In this document: positions 1 to 6,620 of the stretch, piece by piece
Layout of the letters: each line of letters starts with the position of its first letter
Numbering within the stretch: the first letter of the stretch is position 1
NCBI GenBank assembly: GCA_964486145.1
Contig: CAZAMT010000047.1
Location: forward strand, 1 to 18,804
Direction of reading: 5' to 3'
Source: CAZAMT01 sp964486145
Lineage (GTDB): Bacteria > Bacteroidota > Bacteroidia > Bacteroidales > JAAAOM01
DNA length: 18,804 bases
The notes under the pieces: model-generated
The model's database searches: none
The model's input: the letters and a program-made list of their open reading frames with translations, nothing else
What the model was told of the DNA's origin: nothing
Program-made: the position numbers and the translations under genes

Positions 1-510
1 GTAGCACCAGGCGTGTGTTCATCATATGTTTTCTCCCGAAAACCTGGAGATAAAGTAACCATTTCAGGACCTTACGGAGAGTTTTTTATAAAAGAAACCG
101 ACAACGAAATGATTTATATTGGCGGAGGAGCGGGAATGGCGCCTCTACGTTCTCATATTTTCCACCTGTTCCATACCTTGAAAACAAACCGTAAAGTAAG
201 TTATTGGTATGGTGCCCGGTCAAAACGTGAAATTTTTTATGAAGAAGACTTTCGTGAAATAGAAAAACAATTTCCGAATTTCGAATTTAACATAGCCCTC
301 TCTGAGCCGAAAGAAGAAGACAACTGGGATGGCCATGTGGGCTTTATCCACCAGGTATTATATGACAACTACCTGAGCAAACAGGATGAACCAGAGGAAC
401 TGGAATACTACCTCTGCGGGCCTCCGGTTATGAATGATGCAGTGCAGAAAATGCTTTACGAACTCGGCGTCCCGGACGAAATGATAGATTTTGATGATTT
501 TGGAGGTTAA
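1..510 (+). CDS. nqrF: Na+-translocating NADH:quinone reductase subunit F, C-terminal part
   Basis: NqrF is the NADH-oxidising subunit of the membrane Na+-NQR complex. It passes electrons from NADH through FAD and a 2Fe-2S centre towards the FMN-bearing subunits. The window opens inside the gene in frame 1, so the N-terminal membrane helix, the ferredoxin domain and most of the FAD domain are missing. What remains is the ferredoxin-NADP reductase-like NADH module: KPGDKVTISGPYGEFF at the end of the FAD domain, the nucleotide loop GGGAGMAPLRSH, the WYGARS and EDNWDGHVGFIH blocks, CGPPVMNDAV, and the terminal FDDFGG with its flavin-stacking aromatic residue. These blocks match NqrF closely. The GTG at 13 is an internal valine, not a start. 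The stop is TAA at 508-510. apbE follows 155 bp downstream, as is common at the end of nqr operons. Confidence 0.96.
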   Translation, partial: VAPGVCSSYVFSRKPGDKVTISGPYGEFFIKETDNEMIYIGGGAGMAPLRSHIFHLFHTLKTNRKVSYWYGARSKREIFYEEDFREIEKQFPNFEFNIALSEPKEEDNWDGHVGFIHQVLYDNYLSKQDEPEELEYYLCGPPVMNDAVQKMLYELGVPDEMIDFDDFGG

Positions 511-614
511 TCATTCAGTTTCGTTCTGCAGTTTGCGTGAATTTTCCAGAATGAACCGGAATCAGGGTATGTTAGATTCCCGGAAAAGCTTATGAGTATG
601 AGCATCGTAAACGT

Positions 615-631
615 CAGGTTTTTCTAACCTG
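615..631 (+). other. Short hairpin between nqrF and apbE
   Basis: CAGGTT (615-620) and AACCTG (626-631) form a perfect 6-bp stem with a 5-nt loop. No T-run follows directly, so this is a weak terminator candidate at best. Its right arm overlaps the start of the 35-bp dispersed repeat. The rest of the 511-665 gap shows no gene. Confidence 0.3.
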
Positions 632-658
632 TCCTATTCATAAGTTATAATTTTAATT
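624..658 (+). repeat. 35-bp dispersed repeat, copy 1
   Basis: This segment starts CTAACCTG and ends CATAAGTTATAATTTTAATT. It matches 6377-6411 at 33 of 35 positions; the only difference is TC versus CT at 632-633. It ends 7 bp before the apbE start codon, so it lies in the apbE leader. The other copy begins inside the stop codon of the symporter gene. Function is unknown; it may be a piece of a dispersed intergenic repeat family. Confidence 0.7.
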
Positions 659-665
659 TACATAC

Positions 666-1679
666 ATGAGACAATTTATTTTTTTCTCGTTGGTAGTTAT
701 CACATTTGCCATTGTTGCTTTTTTCAGGTTAAGATCAACATCCGAGCATTACAAAATTGCTGGTTACACGCAGGGAACAACATATCACATCACATATGAA
801 AACAAAGGCTATGGCGATCTAACACAGCAGATTGACTCTGTATTGCATCAGTTTGACCTTTCCCTTTCAACATACATTCCTGAATCAATCATTTCCCGAA
901 TAAATGCCAATCAACCGGAAATTGAAGCTGATGATAAGCTTTTGGTGGTGCTCAATGAAGCGAAAGAAGTTTATGAAGAAACCGATGGCTATTTTGATAT
1001 TACGGTAGGGCCAATCGTCAACGCACTGGGATTTGGGCCCGGGGGGCAGGTCGAATTTGACAGCATTATCATTGATTCGCTTTTGCAATTTGTAGGTATG
1101 AACATGATCCAGGTTCGGGATAACAAGGTCGTAAAAGAAAAAAAAGAAATCATTCTTGATGTCAATGCCATCGCGCAGGGATATTCGGTGGATGTTGTAG
1201 CTGAATATCTTGAAGACATGGGAATTAAAAACTATCTCGTTGAAATTGGTGGTGAAATTAAGGCCCGCGGAAAAAATGAGAATGGTGAAGTTTGGAGAAT
1301 TGGATTGGATAAACCTGTTGAAAACAACAATGTTCCCGGTGCTGATTTATATACACGGTTATATCTGAAAAACCGCTCATTGGCCACATCCGGTAATTAC
1401 AGAAAATACTATGAGAAAGATGGCGTTAAATACACGCATTCCATCAACCCAAAAACAGGGTATCCGGTAAGTCAAAATCTATTAAGCGTTACCATTTTTG
1501 CTGATAAATGCATCACCGCTGATGCATACGCCACTGCATGCATGGTAATGGGGCTGAAAAAATCCGTTGACCTTATTAAATCCATTGATGATATTTCGGG
1601 TTACCTTATTTATAACGATGACACCGGAAAATACAAGGTTTGGTATTCCGATGAACTTGAAAATGATATCATTGATTGA
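666..1679 (+). CDS. apbE: FAD:protein FMN transferase (ApbE)
   Basis: ApbE cleaves FAD and attaches FMN covalently to a Ser or Thr of target proteins outside the cytoplasmic membrane. NqrB and NqrC are the classic targets, which fits its place just after nqrF. The 337-residue product starts with a hydrophobic anchor (about residues 4-20) and has no lipobox cysteine, so it is probably membrane-anchored facing the periplasm. Family motifs are visible in order: the DITVGPIVNALGFGP block (111-125), DVNAIAQGYSVD (165-176), EIGGEIKARG (193-202), the ATSGNY loop (240-245), THSINPKTGYP with the conserved His (257-267), and ITADAYAT with the Mg2+-binding Asp 286 (283-290). Its length is normal for the family. 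The MarR gene begins 16 bp after its stop, so the two are probably co-transcribed. Confidence 0.95.
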   Translation: MRQFIFFSLVVITFAIVAFFRLRSTSEHYKIAGYTQGTTYHITYENKGYGDLTQQIDSVLHQFDLSLSTYIPESIISRINANQPEIEADDKLLVVLNEAKEVYEETDGYFDITVGPIVNALGFGPGGQVEFDSIIIDSLLQFVGMNMIQVRDNKVVKEKKEIILDVNAIAQGYSVDVVAEYLEDMGIKNYLVEIGGEIKARGKNENGEVWRIGLDKPVENNNVPGADLYTRLYLKNRSLATSGNYRKYYEKDGVKYTHSINPKTGYPVSQNLLSVTIFADKCITADAYATACMVMGLKKSVDLIKSIDDISGYLIYNDDTGKYKVWYSDELENDIID

Positions 1680-1695
1680 TAATGAATGAAATAAA

Positions 1696-2169
1696 ATGTT
1701 TTATATGGACGCGACCGATATTTTAATTAACATCCGTAAAATTGTACGCTCAATTAACCTCGAATCCAAGAGAAACCAGAAAGAGTACGGAGTTAGTATC
1801 CCTCAGGTACTTTGTTTAAACTTTCTGAAATTATCTCCGAATTACCAAAATTCCCAAAACAACATTCGCCAATTTCTTAACCTGAATCCAAGCACAATCA
1901 GTGGGATTATAAATCGCTTAGAGAAAAGAGGATTCATTGCCAGGCTGCCAAAATCCGGAGATAAAAGAGTCTCAGTAATTACTCTGACATCAGCCGGTGA
2001 TGAATTAATTACGAATATACCACCAATATTTGATGAACGTTTGACAGCAAAATTATCTGCCCTGCCCGCTGAAAAAGTTGAACAAATTGAAACCGGCATA
2101 CAGTTGCTTATCGATTTGTTAAATATAAGTGAATTAGAAGCAAATCCTGAAATTCCACCGGACGAATAA
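1696..2169 (+). CDS. MarR-family winged-helix transcriptional regulator
   Basis: This 157-residue protein has the MarR layout: an N-terminal dimerisation helix (about 5-30), a winged helix-turn-helix with recognition helix near NLNPSTISGIINRLEKRG (63-80), a wing around RLPKSGDKRVSVITLT (83-98) and C-terminal helices for dimer contacts. MarR proteins usually bind palindromic operators as dimers and respond to small molecules or stress. A second in-frame ATG at 1705 is an equally plausible start. The gene sits 16 bp after apbE and upstream of the kamA promoter region, which contains a long palindrome, so control of the kamA-ablB operon is a reasonable but unproven inference. The C-terminal tail (ISELEANPEIPPDE) is acidic and probably disordered. 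The ligand cannot be told from sequence. Confidence 0.88.
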   Translation: MFYMDATDILINIRKIVRSINLESKRNQKEYGVSIPQVLCLNFLKLSPNYQNSQNNIRQFLNLNPSTISGIINRLEKRGFIARLPKSGDKRVSVITLTSAGDELITNIPPIFDERLTAKLSALPAEKVEQIETGIQLLIDLLNISELEANPEIPPDE

Positions 2170-2319
2170 ACCATTTCTGTAAAAACAAATCATACTGCTT
2201 TTTAGAATAAAATTAATTTTGAATAATTAAAACAATTTTAAATAAAAATCATAACTCACTAACATAAAGTATGTTAAGAATAAATCAAACTGCAATCAGA
2301 ACAAATACAACTTACGGTA

Positions 2320-2351
2320 TTTGCTTATAAAGGCTATAATTTCTATATTTG
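2320..2351 (+). promoter_or_regulatory. Bacteroidota-type promoter for kamA
   Basis: A -33 box TTTG at 2320-2323 is followed after 20 nt by TATATTTG at 2344-2351, an exact fit to the Bacteroidota consensus TTTG-N19..21-TAnnTTTG. Transcription would start near 2357, giving a leader of about 205 nt before the kamA ATG. The nearest downstream gene in the right direction is kamA. Confidence 0.7.
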
Positions 2352-2449
2352 CTTTCCGTAGAAATTAATTCTTCATTCATAATTGAATAATTAATGACAA
2401 TAGCGTCAAGGTAAATCAATCGTAATATCGCTTAGTAACTGATTTTTCA

Positions 2450-2478
2450 ATGTACCGTATAATTTTAATACGGTGCAT
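2450..2478. promoter_or_regulatory. 29-bp palindrome in the kamA leader (operator or RNA hairpin)
   Basis: Arms ATGTACCGTAT (2450-2460) and ATACGGTGCAT (2468-2478) pair over 11 bp with one G-T wobble, around a 7-nt loop. It lies about 95 nt downstream of the predicted transcription start and 84 nt before the kamA ATG. No T-run follows, so it is not an ordinary terminator. It could be a regulator binding site, for example for the adjacent MarR protein, or a structured leader element. Confidence 0.5.
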
Positions 2479-2562
2479 GTTGTGAATTTAATGTTTGTAG
2501 GATGAAGAATTTATTTCTTGCACGAAATACAATTAGTTTGAAGTTAAACCAATTTAAATTTC

Positions 2563-3882
2563 ATGAAAATTTATAACAGTGTACAGCAGAAGATCGCGGA
2601 AAAAATCAATCCAAAATCCAAAATAGCGGATTGGAAAGACTGGAAGTGGCAGGTAAGACACACCGTTCGGGATATAAAAACTTTTGAAAAAATTTCAGGA
2701 ATCCGATTTGATAAATACGACCGTAAAATATATGAGGAGACCATCCGGCGTTTTCCTCTTTCAATCACGCCATATTATCTATCGTTGATTGACAAGGACA
2801 ATTATAAAAAAGATCCCGTTTTCAAGCAATCATTTGCCGATAGCAAGGAATTGCTTGTTCAAAAATATGAAATGGGAGATCCTTTATCCGAAGACAGCGA
2901 CAGTCCTGTAGAAGGAATTACGCATCGTTACCCGGATCGGGTATTGTTCCATGTAAGCAATATTTGCGCGATGTATTGCCGTCATTGCACACGAAAGCGT
3001 AAAGTTGGTGATGTTGATTTTATTCCTGAAAAAGAACAGCTTAAAAAGGGTATTAATTACATCAAGGAACATCCGGAAGTAAGAGATGTATTGCTTTCAG
3101 GAGGTGATCCGCTGATGCTTTCGGATAATTACCTCAAATGGCTATTAACCGAATTAAGGTCAATTGAACATGTGCAAATCATCAGAATCGGTACCCGAAC
3201 CCCGGTTGTTCTGCCCTACCGTATAACAGATGACCTTGTGAACATGATTAAAGAATTTCATCCGGTATGGATAAATACCCACTTTAACCATCCGAAGGAA
3301 ATTACCTCTTCTTCGAAAGAAGCACTTCGGAAAATGGCAGATGCAGGTATACCTCTGGGAAACCAGACTGTTTTGCTGGCAGATGTCAATGACTGTCCAC
3401 GGATAATGAAAACGCTTGTCCATAAAATGGTCGAAAACCGGGTAAGGCCTTATTATCTCTATCAATGTGATCTTTCCGAAGGTTTATCCCATTTCAGAAC
3501 CCCTGTGGGGAAAGGAATTGAAATCATTGAAAGTCTCATTGGCCATACCAGTGGTTTTGCTGTTCCAACATATGTTATTGACGCTCCGGGAGGTGGAGGA
3601 AAAATACCGGTAATGCCGAATTACATTATCTCATGGTCAACAAACAAAGTAGTACTCCGAAACTATGAAGGAGTGATTACAACTTATAAAGAACCCGATG
3701 AATACAAACCCACATTTTGTGACCGGGATTGTGTAAATTGCAATCTTGATCTCGACCTTAATGAAGGCATGGAATTTAAATCTGTGGGAGTTGACAAACT
3801 GTTATCCGATTTTGATAACACCATTGCATTAGTACCTGATGAAAATGAAAGATACAGACGTAGAGGCGAAACAGAAGAATGA
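2563..3882 (+). CDS. kamA: Lysine 2,3-aminomutase (radical SAM, PLP)
   Basis: KamA (AblA in acetyl-beta-lysine pathways) converts L-lysine to L-beta-lysine using a 4Fe-4S cluster, S-adenosylmethionine and pyridoxal phosphate. The 439-residue protein carries the radical SAM motif CAMYCRHC with C135, C139 and C142, the GGD SAM contact (180-182) and PGGGGK, whose K347 should hold PLP. Against the Clostridium subterminale enzyme all key positions are shifted by ten. Lysine-binding Asp293 and Asp330 become D303 and D340, Arg134 becomes R144, and zinc ligand Cys268 becomes C278. The C-terminal zinc cysteines are C386, C390 and C393, with slightly different spacing from the clostridial enzyme. The ATG at 2563 lies after a long leader. 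ablB overlaps its 3' end, which points to osmolyte synthesis and not lysine fermentation, since no fermentation genes are next to it. Confidence 0.95.
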   Translation: MKIYNSVQQKIAEKINPKSKIADWKDWKWQVRHTVRDIKTFEKISGIRFDKYDRKIYEETIRRFPLSITPYYLSLIDKDNYKKDPVFKQSFADSKELLVQKYEMGDPLSEDSDSPVEGITHRYPDRVLFHVSNICAMYCRHCTRKRKVGDVDFIPEKEQLKKGINYIKEHPEVRDVLLSGGDPLMLSDNYLKWLLTELRSIEHVQIIRIGTRTPVVLPYRITDDLVNMIKEFHPVWINTHFNHPKEITSSSKEALRKMADAGIPLGNQTVLLADVNDCPRIMKTLVHKMVENRVRPYYLYQCDLSEGLSHFRTPVGKGIEIIESLIGHTSGFAVPTYVIDAPGGGGKIPVMPNYIISWSTNKVVLRNYEGVITTYKEPDEYKPTFCDRDCVNCNLDLDLNEGMEFKSVGVDKLLSDFDNTIALVPDENERYRRRGETEE

Positions 3883-4708
3883 TAAAATTGAAGTTGTTGG
3901 TGAATCATTGATACAGCATGGTAAACTCAATAACCGGGTTTACCTTATGCGTATCTCTGAACAGGATGATCCTGCAAAAATATTTGAATCCATCCATCGG
4001 CTTGTTGAAGCTAACGGGTATACAAAAATATTTGCTAAAATACCATCAAATCTATTGCCGGTGCTAATTGAAAAGAATTTTAGTATCGAAGCGGTAATAC
4101 CAAATTTTTACTATGGAAAAACAGATGCCTTTTTCGTGTCTGCGTTTTATGATAAAAATCGTGCTCATGCCGATCCTGAGGCGTTGAAATCCTTCAAAGA
4201 GATGCTCGGAAGTTTTAATCCCAACACAGTTTTCAAGCCGGATGTTGAGATGCCGATGAAAGAATTACAAATTCAGGATGCTACAGAGATTGCGAAAATT
4301 TATAAAAAAGTTTTTAAGTCATATCCTTTTCCGATCCACGATCCGGAATACATCAAAGATACGATGAAAACCCATGTCAGGTACTTCGGTATCAGGGAAG
4401 ACAACCGGTTAACGGCAGTTTCATCGGCTGAAATTGATGATAAATATAAAAATTCAGAGATGACAGATTTTGCTGTTGATCCTGAATTTCGTGGCCGGAA
4501 GCTGGCTTGCTATCTTTTGTATGAAATGGAAAAACAGCTTGCCAAACATGGGATAAAAACAGCATATACCATTGCCAGGCTGCATTCGCCGGCCATGAAC
4601 ATAACTTTCCTGAAAAATGGATATAAATATTCCGGAACGTTGGTAAAAAACACCAATATCTCAGGAAAAATTGAAAGTATGAATGTTTATTATAAACCAC
4701 TTAAATAA
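3839..4708 (+). CDS. ablB: Beta-lysine N-acetyltransferase (AblB)
   Basis: AblB transfers an acetyl group from acetyl-CoA to the epsilon-amino group of beta-lysine, giving N-epsilon-acetyl-beta-lysine, a compatible solute. The 289-residue protein has the AblB arrangement: an N-terminal region with IIQHGK-like SLIQHGKLNNRVYLM (23-37) and YYGKTDAFFVSAFYD (91-105), then a GNAT domain (about 140-285). The acetyl-CoA loop is in FAVDPEFRGRKLACYLL (211-227). RLHSPAMNITFLKNGYKYSG (247-266) is typical of the family. The start at 3839 overlaps the end of kamA by 44 bp; ATG 3845 would give 38 bp. No in-frame start lies closer to the kamA stop, and the conserved region begins soon after, so the overlap looks real and suggests translational coupling. 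Confidence 0.93.
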   Translation: MKMKDTDVEAKQKNDKIEVVGESLIQHGKLNNRVYLMRISEQDDPAKIFESIHRLVEANGYTKIFAKIPSNLLPVLIEKNFSIEAVIPNFYYGKTDAFFVSAFYDKNRAHADPEALKSFKEMLGSFNPNTVFKPDVEMPMKELQIQDATEIAKIYKKVFKSYPFPIHDPEYIKDTMKTHVRYFGIREDNRLTAVSSAEIDDKYKNSEMTDFAVDPEFRGRKLACYLLYEMEKQLAKHGIKTAYTIARLHSPAMNITFLKNGYKYSGTLVKNTNISGKIESMNVYYKPLK

Positions 4709-4721
4709 GAAAGAAAAGTAC

Positions 4722-4916
4722 ATGTCAGATTTAAACAGGATTCAAAAAGAAATTGTAGCATTTTTAGCTAACAACGGTCTAAGTTCACTCGGCAGGATTG
4801 CCAAAGAATTGCATCTTTCATATACATCGGCGCTTAAAAATATATTGTCTCTGAAAAAAGACGGCGTTGTAGCAAATGATGTTCATCCGCCACTTTACAA
4901 CCTCACGGAAAAATAA
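4722..4916 (+). CDS. Small winged-helix DNA-binding protein (64 aa)
   Basis: The start chosen is ATG 4722 (MSDLNRIQKEIVAFLANNG), 13 bp after the ablB stop. A longer frame from 4683 would overlap ablB and only add a lysine-rich tail with no family character. The 64 residues are almost exactly one winged helix-turn-helix: helix 1 (4-18), helix 2 SSLGRIAKELH (21-31), recognition helix SYTSALKNILSLKKDG (33-48) and a short wing ending PPLYNLTEK. There is no effector or dimerisation domain. It lies inside the kamA-ablB-symporter run, so local control of this operon is a natural guess. The pattern resembles MarR/ArsR-type folds, but I cannot name a family. Confidence 0.75.
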   Translation: MSDLNRIQKEIVAFLANNGLSSLGRIAKELHLSYTSALKNILSLKKDGVVANDVHPPLYNLTEK

Positions 4917-4919
4917 TCA

Positions 4920-4945
4920 CGACAACCCCTTTCCCGGGTTGTTCG
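4920..4945 (+). other. GC-rich hairpin before the symporter gene
   Basis: ACAACCC (4922-4928) pairs with GGGTTGT (4936-4942) around a 7-nt loop. CG at 4920-4921 and CG at 4944-4945 can extend the stem past a bulge. The next T-run is about 15 nt downstream (4959-4963), so it is not a textbook terminator. In the 48-bp gap before the symporter ATG it could be a partial terminator or an mRNA-processing or stability element lowering symporter expression. Confidence 0.35.
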
Positions 4946-4964
4946 GGCCATCAATTAGTTTTTC

Positions 4965-6380
4965 ATGCACTGGATTGATCTATCGATATTTGTTGCCTAC
5001 ATGATATTCATGTTGAGTGTGGGGTACTTTTTCTTTCGTAAAAATGACTCACATGAAGATTTTTTTGTTGCAGGCAGGAAAATGGGCAGTGTACATATTG
5101 GATTATCAGTTGTTGCAACAGATGTTGGCGGAGGATTTTCCATTGGATTGGGTGGACTGGGTTTTGCCATTGGCCTGTCAGGTTCATGGATGCTGTTTAC
5201 CGGCCTGGTAGGAGCCTGGTTATCTGCTGTGCTGTTAATTCCGAAGGTATACAAACTTGCCGAGGAACATAAATTACTGTCATTCCCGCAATTATTTGAA
5301 AAATTTTATGGTAAAAATGTAGCATTGATTGCTGCCCTTATTTCCGCCATTGGTTACATCGGGTTTACAAGTTCTCAAATTCTGGCTGGGGCCAAATTAG
5401 CTTCCGCTTCGTTTGTTGATTTAAATTTCAACTATGCCTTGTTAATCATGGGTTCCATTGCCATTGTTTACACCGTGCTTGGCGGACTGAAAGCCGTCAT
5501 TTATACTGATACTATCCAGTGGATTATTCTCATTCTTGGTTTATCACTAATAGGTATTCCTCTATCACTGAATGCCATTGGCGGTTTTGAAGCTATCCGC
5601 GCTGAATTACCTGATACCTTTCTTTCACTTCACAATATCACCTGGAAGACACTTGCCAACTGGGTGATAACCATCGTACCCATATGGTTTATCGGGATGA
5701 CCCTTTACCAGCGGATTTACGCCTCGAAAAGCAGTAAAAAAGCACAAAGGGCATGGTTTATCGCCGGATTGTTTGAATATCCTTTTATGGCCTTTCTGGG
5801 TGTTTTTCTGGGGTTATTTGCACGAGTAGCTTTTTTAAAAGGACAATTTGCTGGATTAGGTTTTCCTGCTGCCGGAGACATCGATCCGGAACTGGGCCTT
5901 CCGCTTTTACTGCGTACCCACCTGCCTGTCGGAATGATGGGGATCATGCTTTCTGCTTATTTTTCAGCCATCATGTCAACAGCAGACAGTTGCCTGATCG
6001 CTGCATCAGGTAATTTACTTGCAGATATTCTGAAATTTAAAAGAATAAAAAACCGTCTTCGCGCTTCACAATTGATTACTTTTATTACAGGAGTTCTGGC
6101 GATATTCATTGCTTACAATATGCCCAGAGTACTCGAATTGATGTTGAATTCATATGCTGTTATGGTATCCGGGCTTTTTGTGCCTTTGGCAGGCGGACTG
6201 TTTTTCAATATTAAAAATACGCTGGCAGCAATGGTTTCAATGATTTCGGGTGGAGGTTTAACACTATTGCTTGTTGTATTGAAAATACCACTTCCCCTGG
6301 GATTAGACCCCATTTTTTATGGGCTGGGATTTTCATTGATTACATTTATTATAATGAATCAAATTTGTAAGAAAAGCTAA
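4965..6380 (+). CDS. Sodium:solute symporter (SSS family)
   Basis: This is a 471-residue integral membrane protein of the sodium/solute symporter family, with about 13 hydrophobic segments starting at residue 5. Family marks include the first-helix block AYMIFMLSVGYFFF (11-24), DFFVAGRKMG (32-41), the GGLKAVIYTDTIQ signature (173-185) and SAIMSTADSCLIAASGN (334-350), which carries the Ser/Thr/Asp residues that form the conserved Na2 site. Such proteins couple Na+ influx to uptake of sugars, amino acids, betaines or organic acids. The substrate cannot be read from sequence. Placement 48 bp after the small regulator and in line with kamA-ablB suggests uptake of an osmolyte or of lysine-like precursors. 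The Na+ gradient could be supplied by the Na+-NQR encoded upstream. The dispersed repeat begins inside its last codons. Confidence 0.9.
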   Translation: MHWIDLSIFVAYMIFMLSVGYFFFRKNDSHEDFFVAGRKMGSVHIGLSVVATDVGGGFSIGLGGLGFAIGLSGSWMLFTGLVGAWLSAVLLIPKVYKLAEEHKLLSFPQLFEKFYGKNVALIAALISAIGYIGFTSSQILAGAKLASASFVDLNFNYALLIMGSIAIVYTVLGGLKAVIYTDTIQWIILILGLSLIGIPLSLNAIGGFEAIRAELPDTFLSLHNITWKTLANWVITIVPIWFIGMTLYQRIYASKSSKKAQRAWFIAGLFEYPFMAFLGVFLGLFARVAFLKGQFAGLGFPAAGDIDPELGLPLLLRTHLPVGMMGIMLSAYFSAIMSTADSCLIAASGNLLADILKFKRIKNRLRASQLITFITGVLAIFIAYNMPRVLELMLNSYAVMVSGLFVPLAGGLFFNIKNTLAAMVSMISGGGLTLLLVVLKIPLPLGLDPIFYGLGFSLITFIIMNQICKKS

Positions 6381-6411
6381 CCTGCTCTATTCATAAGTTA
6401 TAATTTTAATT
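6377..6411 (+). repeat. 35-bp dispersed repeat, copy 2
   Basis: This copy matches 624-658 at 33 of 35 positions (CT here for TC there). It starts at the C of the last symporter codon and includes the TAA stop, so it may have supplied the present end of that gene. The two copies are 5.75 kb apart in the same orientation. Confidence 0.7.
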
Positions 6412-6453
6412 GATGACATAGCAGAACTTGTGCCGCCAAAGGCTGCATTCGCC

Positions 6454-6502
6454 CGATTTAGTCTCACTTTCTTTTCACAGAAAAGGTAGTGTAGCTAAAT
6501 CG
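6454..6502. repeat. 49-nt imperfect inverted repeat in the convergent gap
   Basis: Two 22-nt arms (6454-6475 and 6481-6502) face each other around the 5-nt loop CACAG. I count 17 Watson-Crick pairs, 2 G-T pairs and 3 mismatches. The outer 8 bp (CGATTTAG/CTAAATCG) and the inner CTTTT/AAAAG are perfect. No T-run follows. It may be a palindromic repeat unit, an mRNA 3'-end structure or part of a decayed small element. Confidence 0.55.
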
Positions 6503-6533
6503 TAAACAGTCGATTTTAAATATTTTAATAACG

Positions 6534-6591
6534 AAAGCCAATTTGTTTCATTCCAACAAAACTAACAAATTGGCTTTACAATAGTTTTTTT
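6534..6591. terminator. Terminator between convergent operons
   Basis: AAAGCCAATTTGTT (6534-6547) and AACAAATTGGCTTT (6564-6577) form a perfect 14-bp stem with a 16-nt loop. On the + strand a run of seven T begins 7 nt after the stem (6585-6591), ending the symporter transcript. On the - strand the sequence after the stem is only AT-rich, but the stem may also help end the dehydrogenase operon. Confidence 0.75.
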
Positions 6592-6620
6592 AAAAAGATG
6601 AGATATGTAGTACGATATTT

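Larger units (their letters stand above)
2170..2562 (+). promoter_or_regulatory. Gene-free regulatory gap upstream of kamA
   Basis: These 393 AT-rich bases hold no credible gene. The first 150 bp after the MarR stop are very AT-rich with no clear terminator. A Bacteroidota-type promoter lies at 2320-2351 and an 11-bp-stem palindrome at 2450-2478, leaving a leader of about 205 nt before kamA. A weaker imperfect palindrome, ATTCATAATTGAAT, sits at 2375-2388, just downstream of the likely start of transcription. I see no lysine riboswitch or other named riboswitch in the leader. Confidence 0.6.

Noticed and set aside
2357..2562. Lysine riboswitch in the kamA leader
   Set aside because: A lysine-related gene with a roughly 205-nt leader made this worth checking, but I see no conserved L-box core or multi-stem junction, only one palindrome.
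4683..4721. Longer start for the small winged-helix protein
   Set aside because: It would overlap ablB by 26 bp and add only a short lysine/asparagine-rich tail; ATG 4722 gives a tidy domain 13 bp after the ablB stop.
4920..4945. Terminator separating the small regulator from the symporter
   Set aside because: The stem is only 7 bp plus a bulged extension, and the T-run is about 15 nt away, so it was listed as a hairpin, not a terminator.
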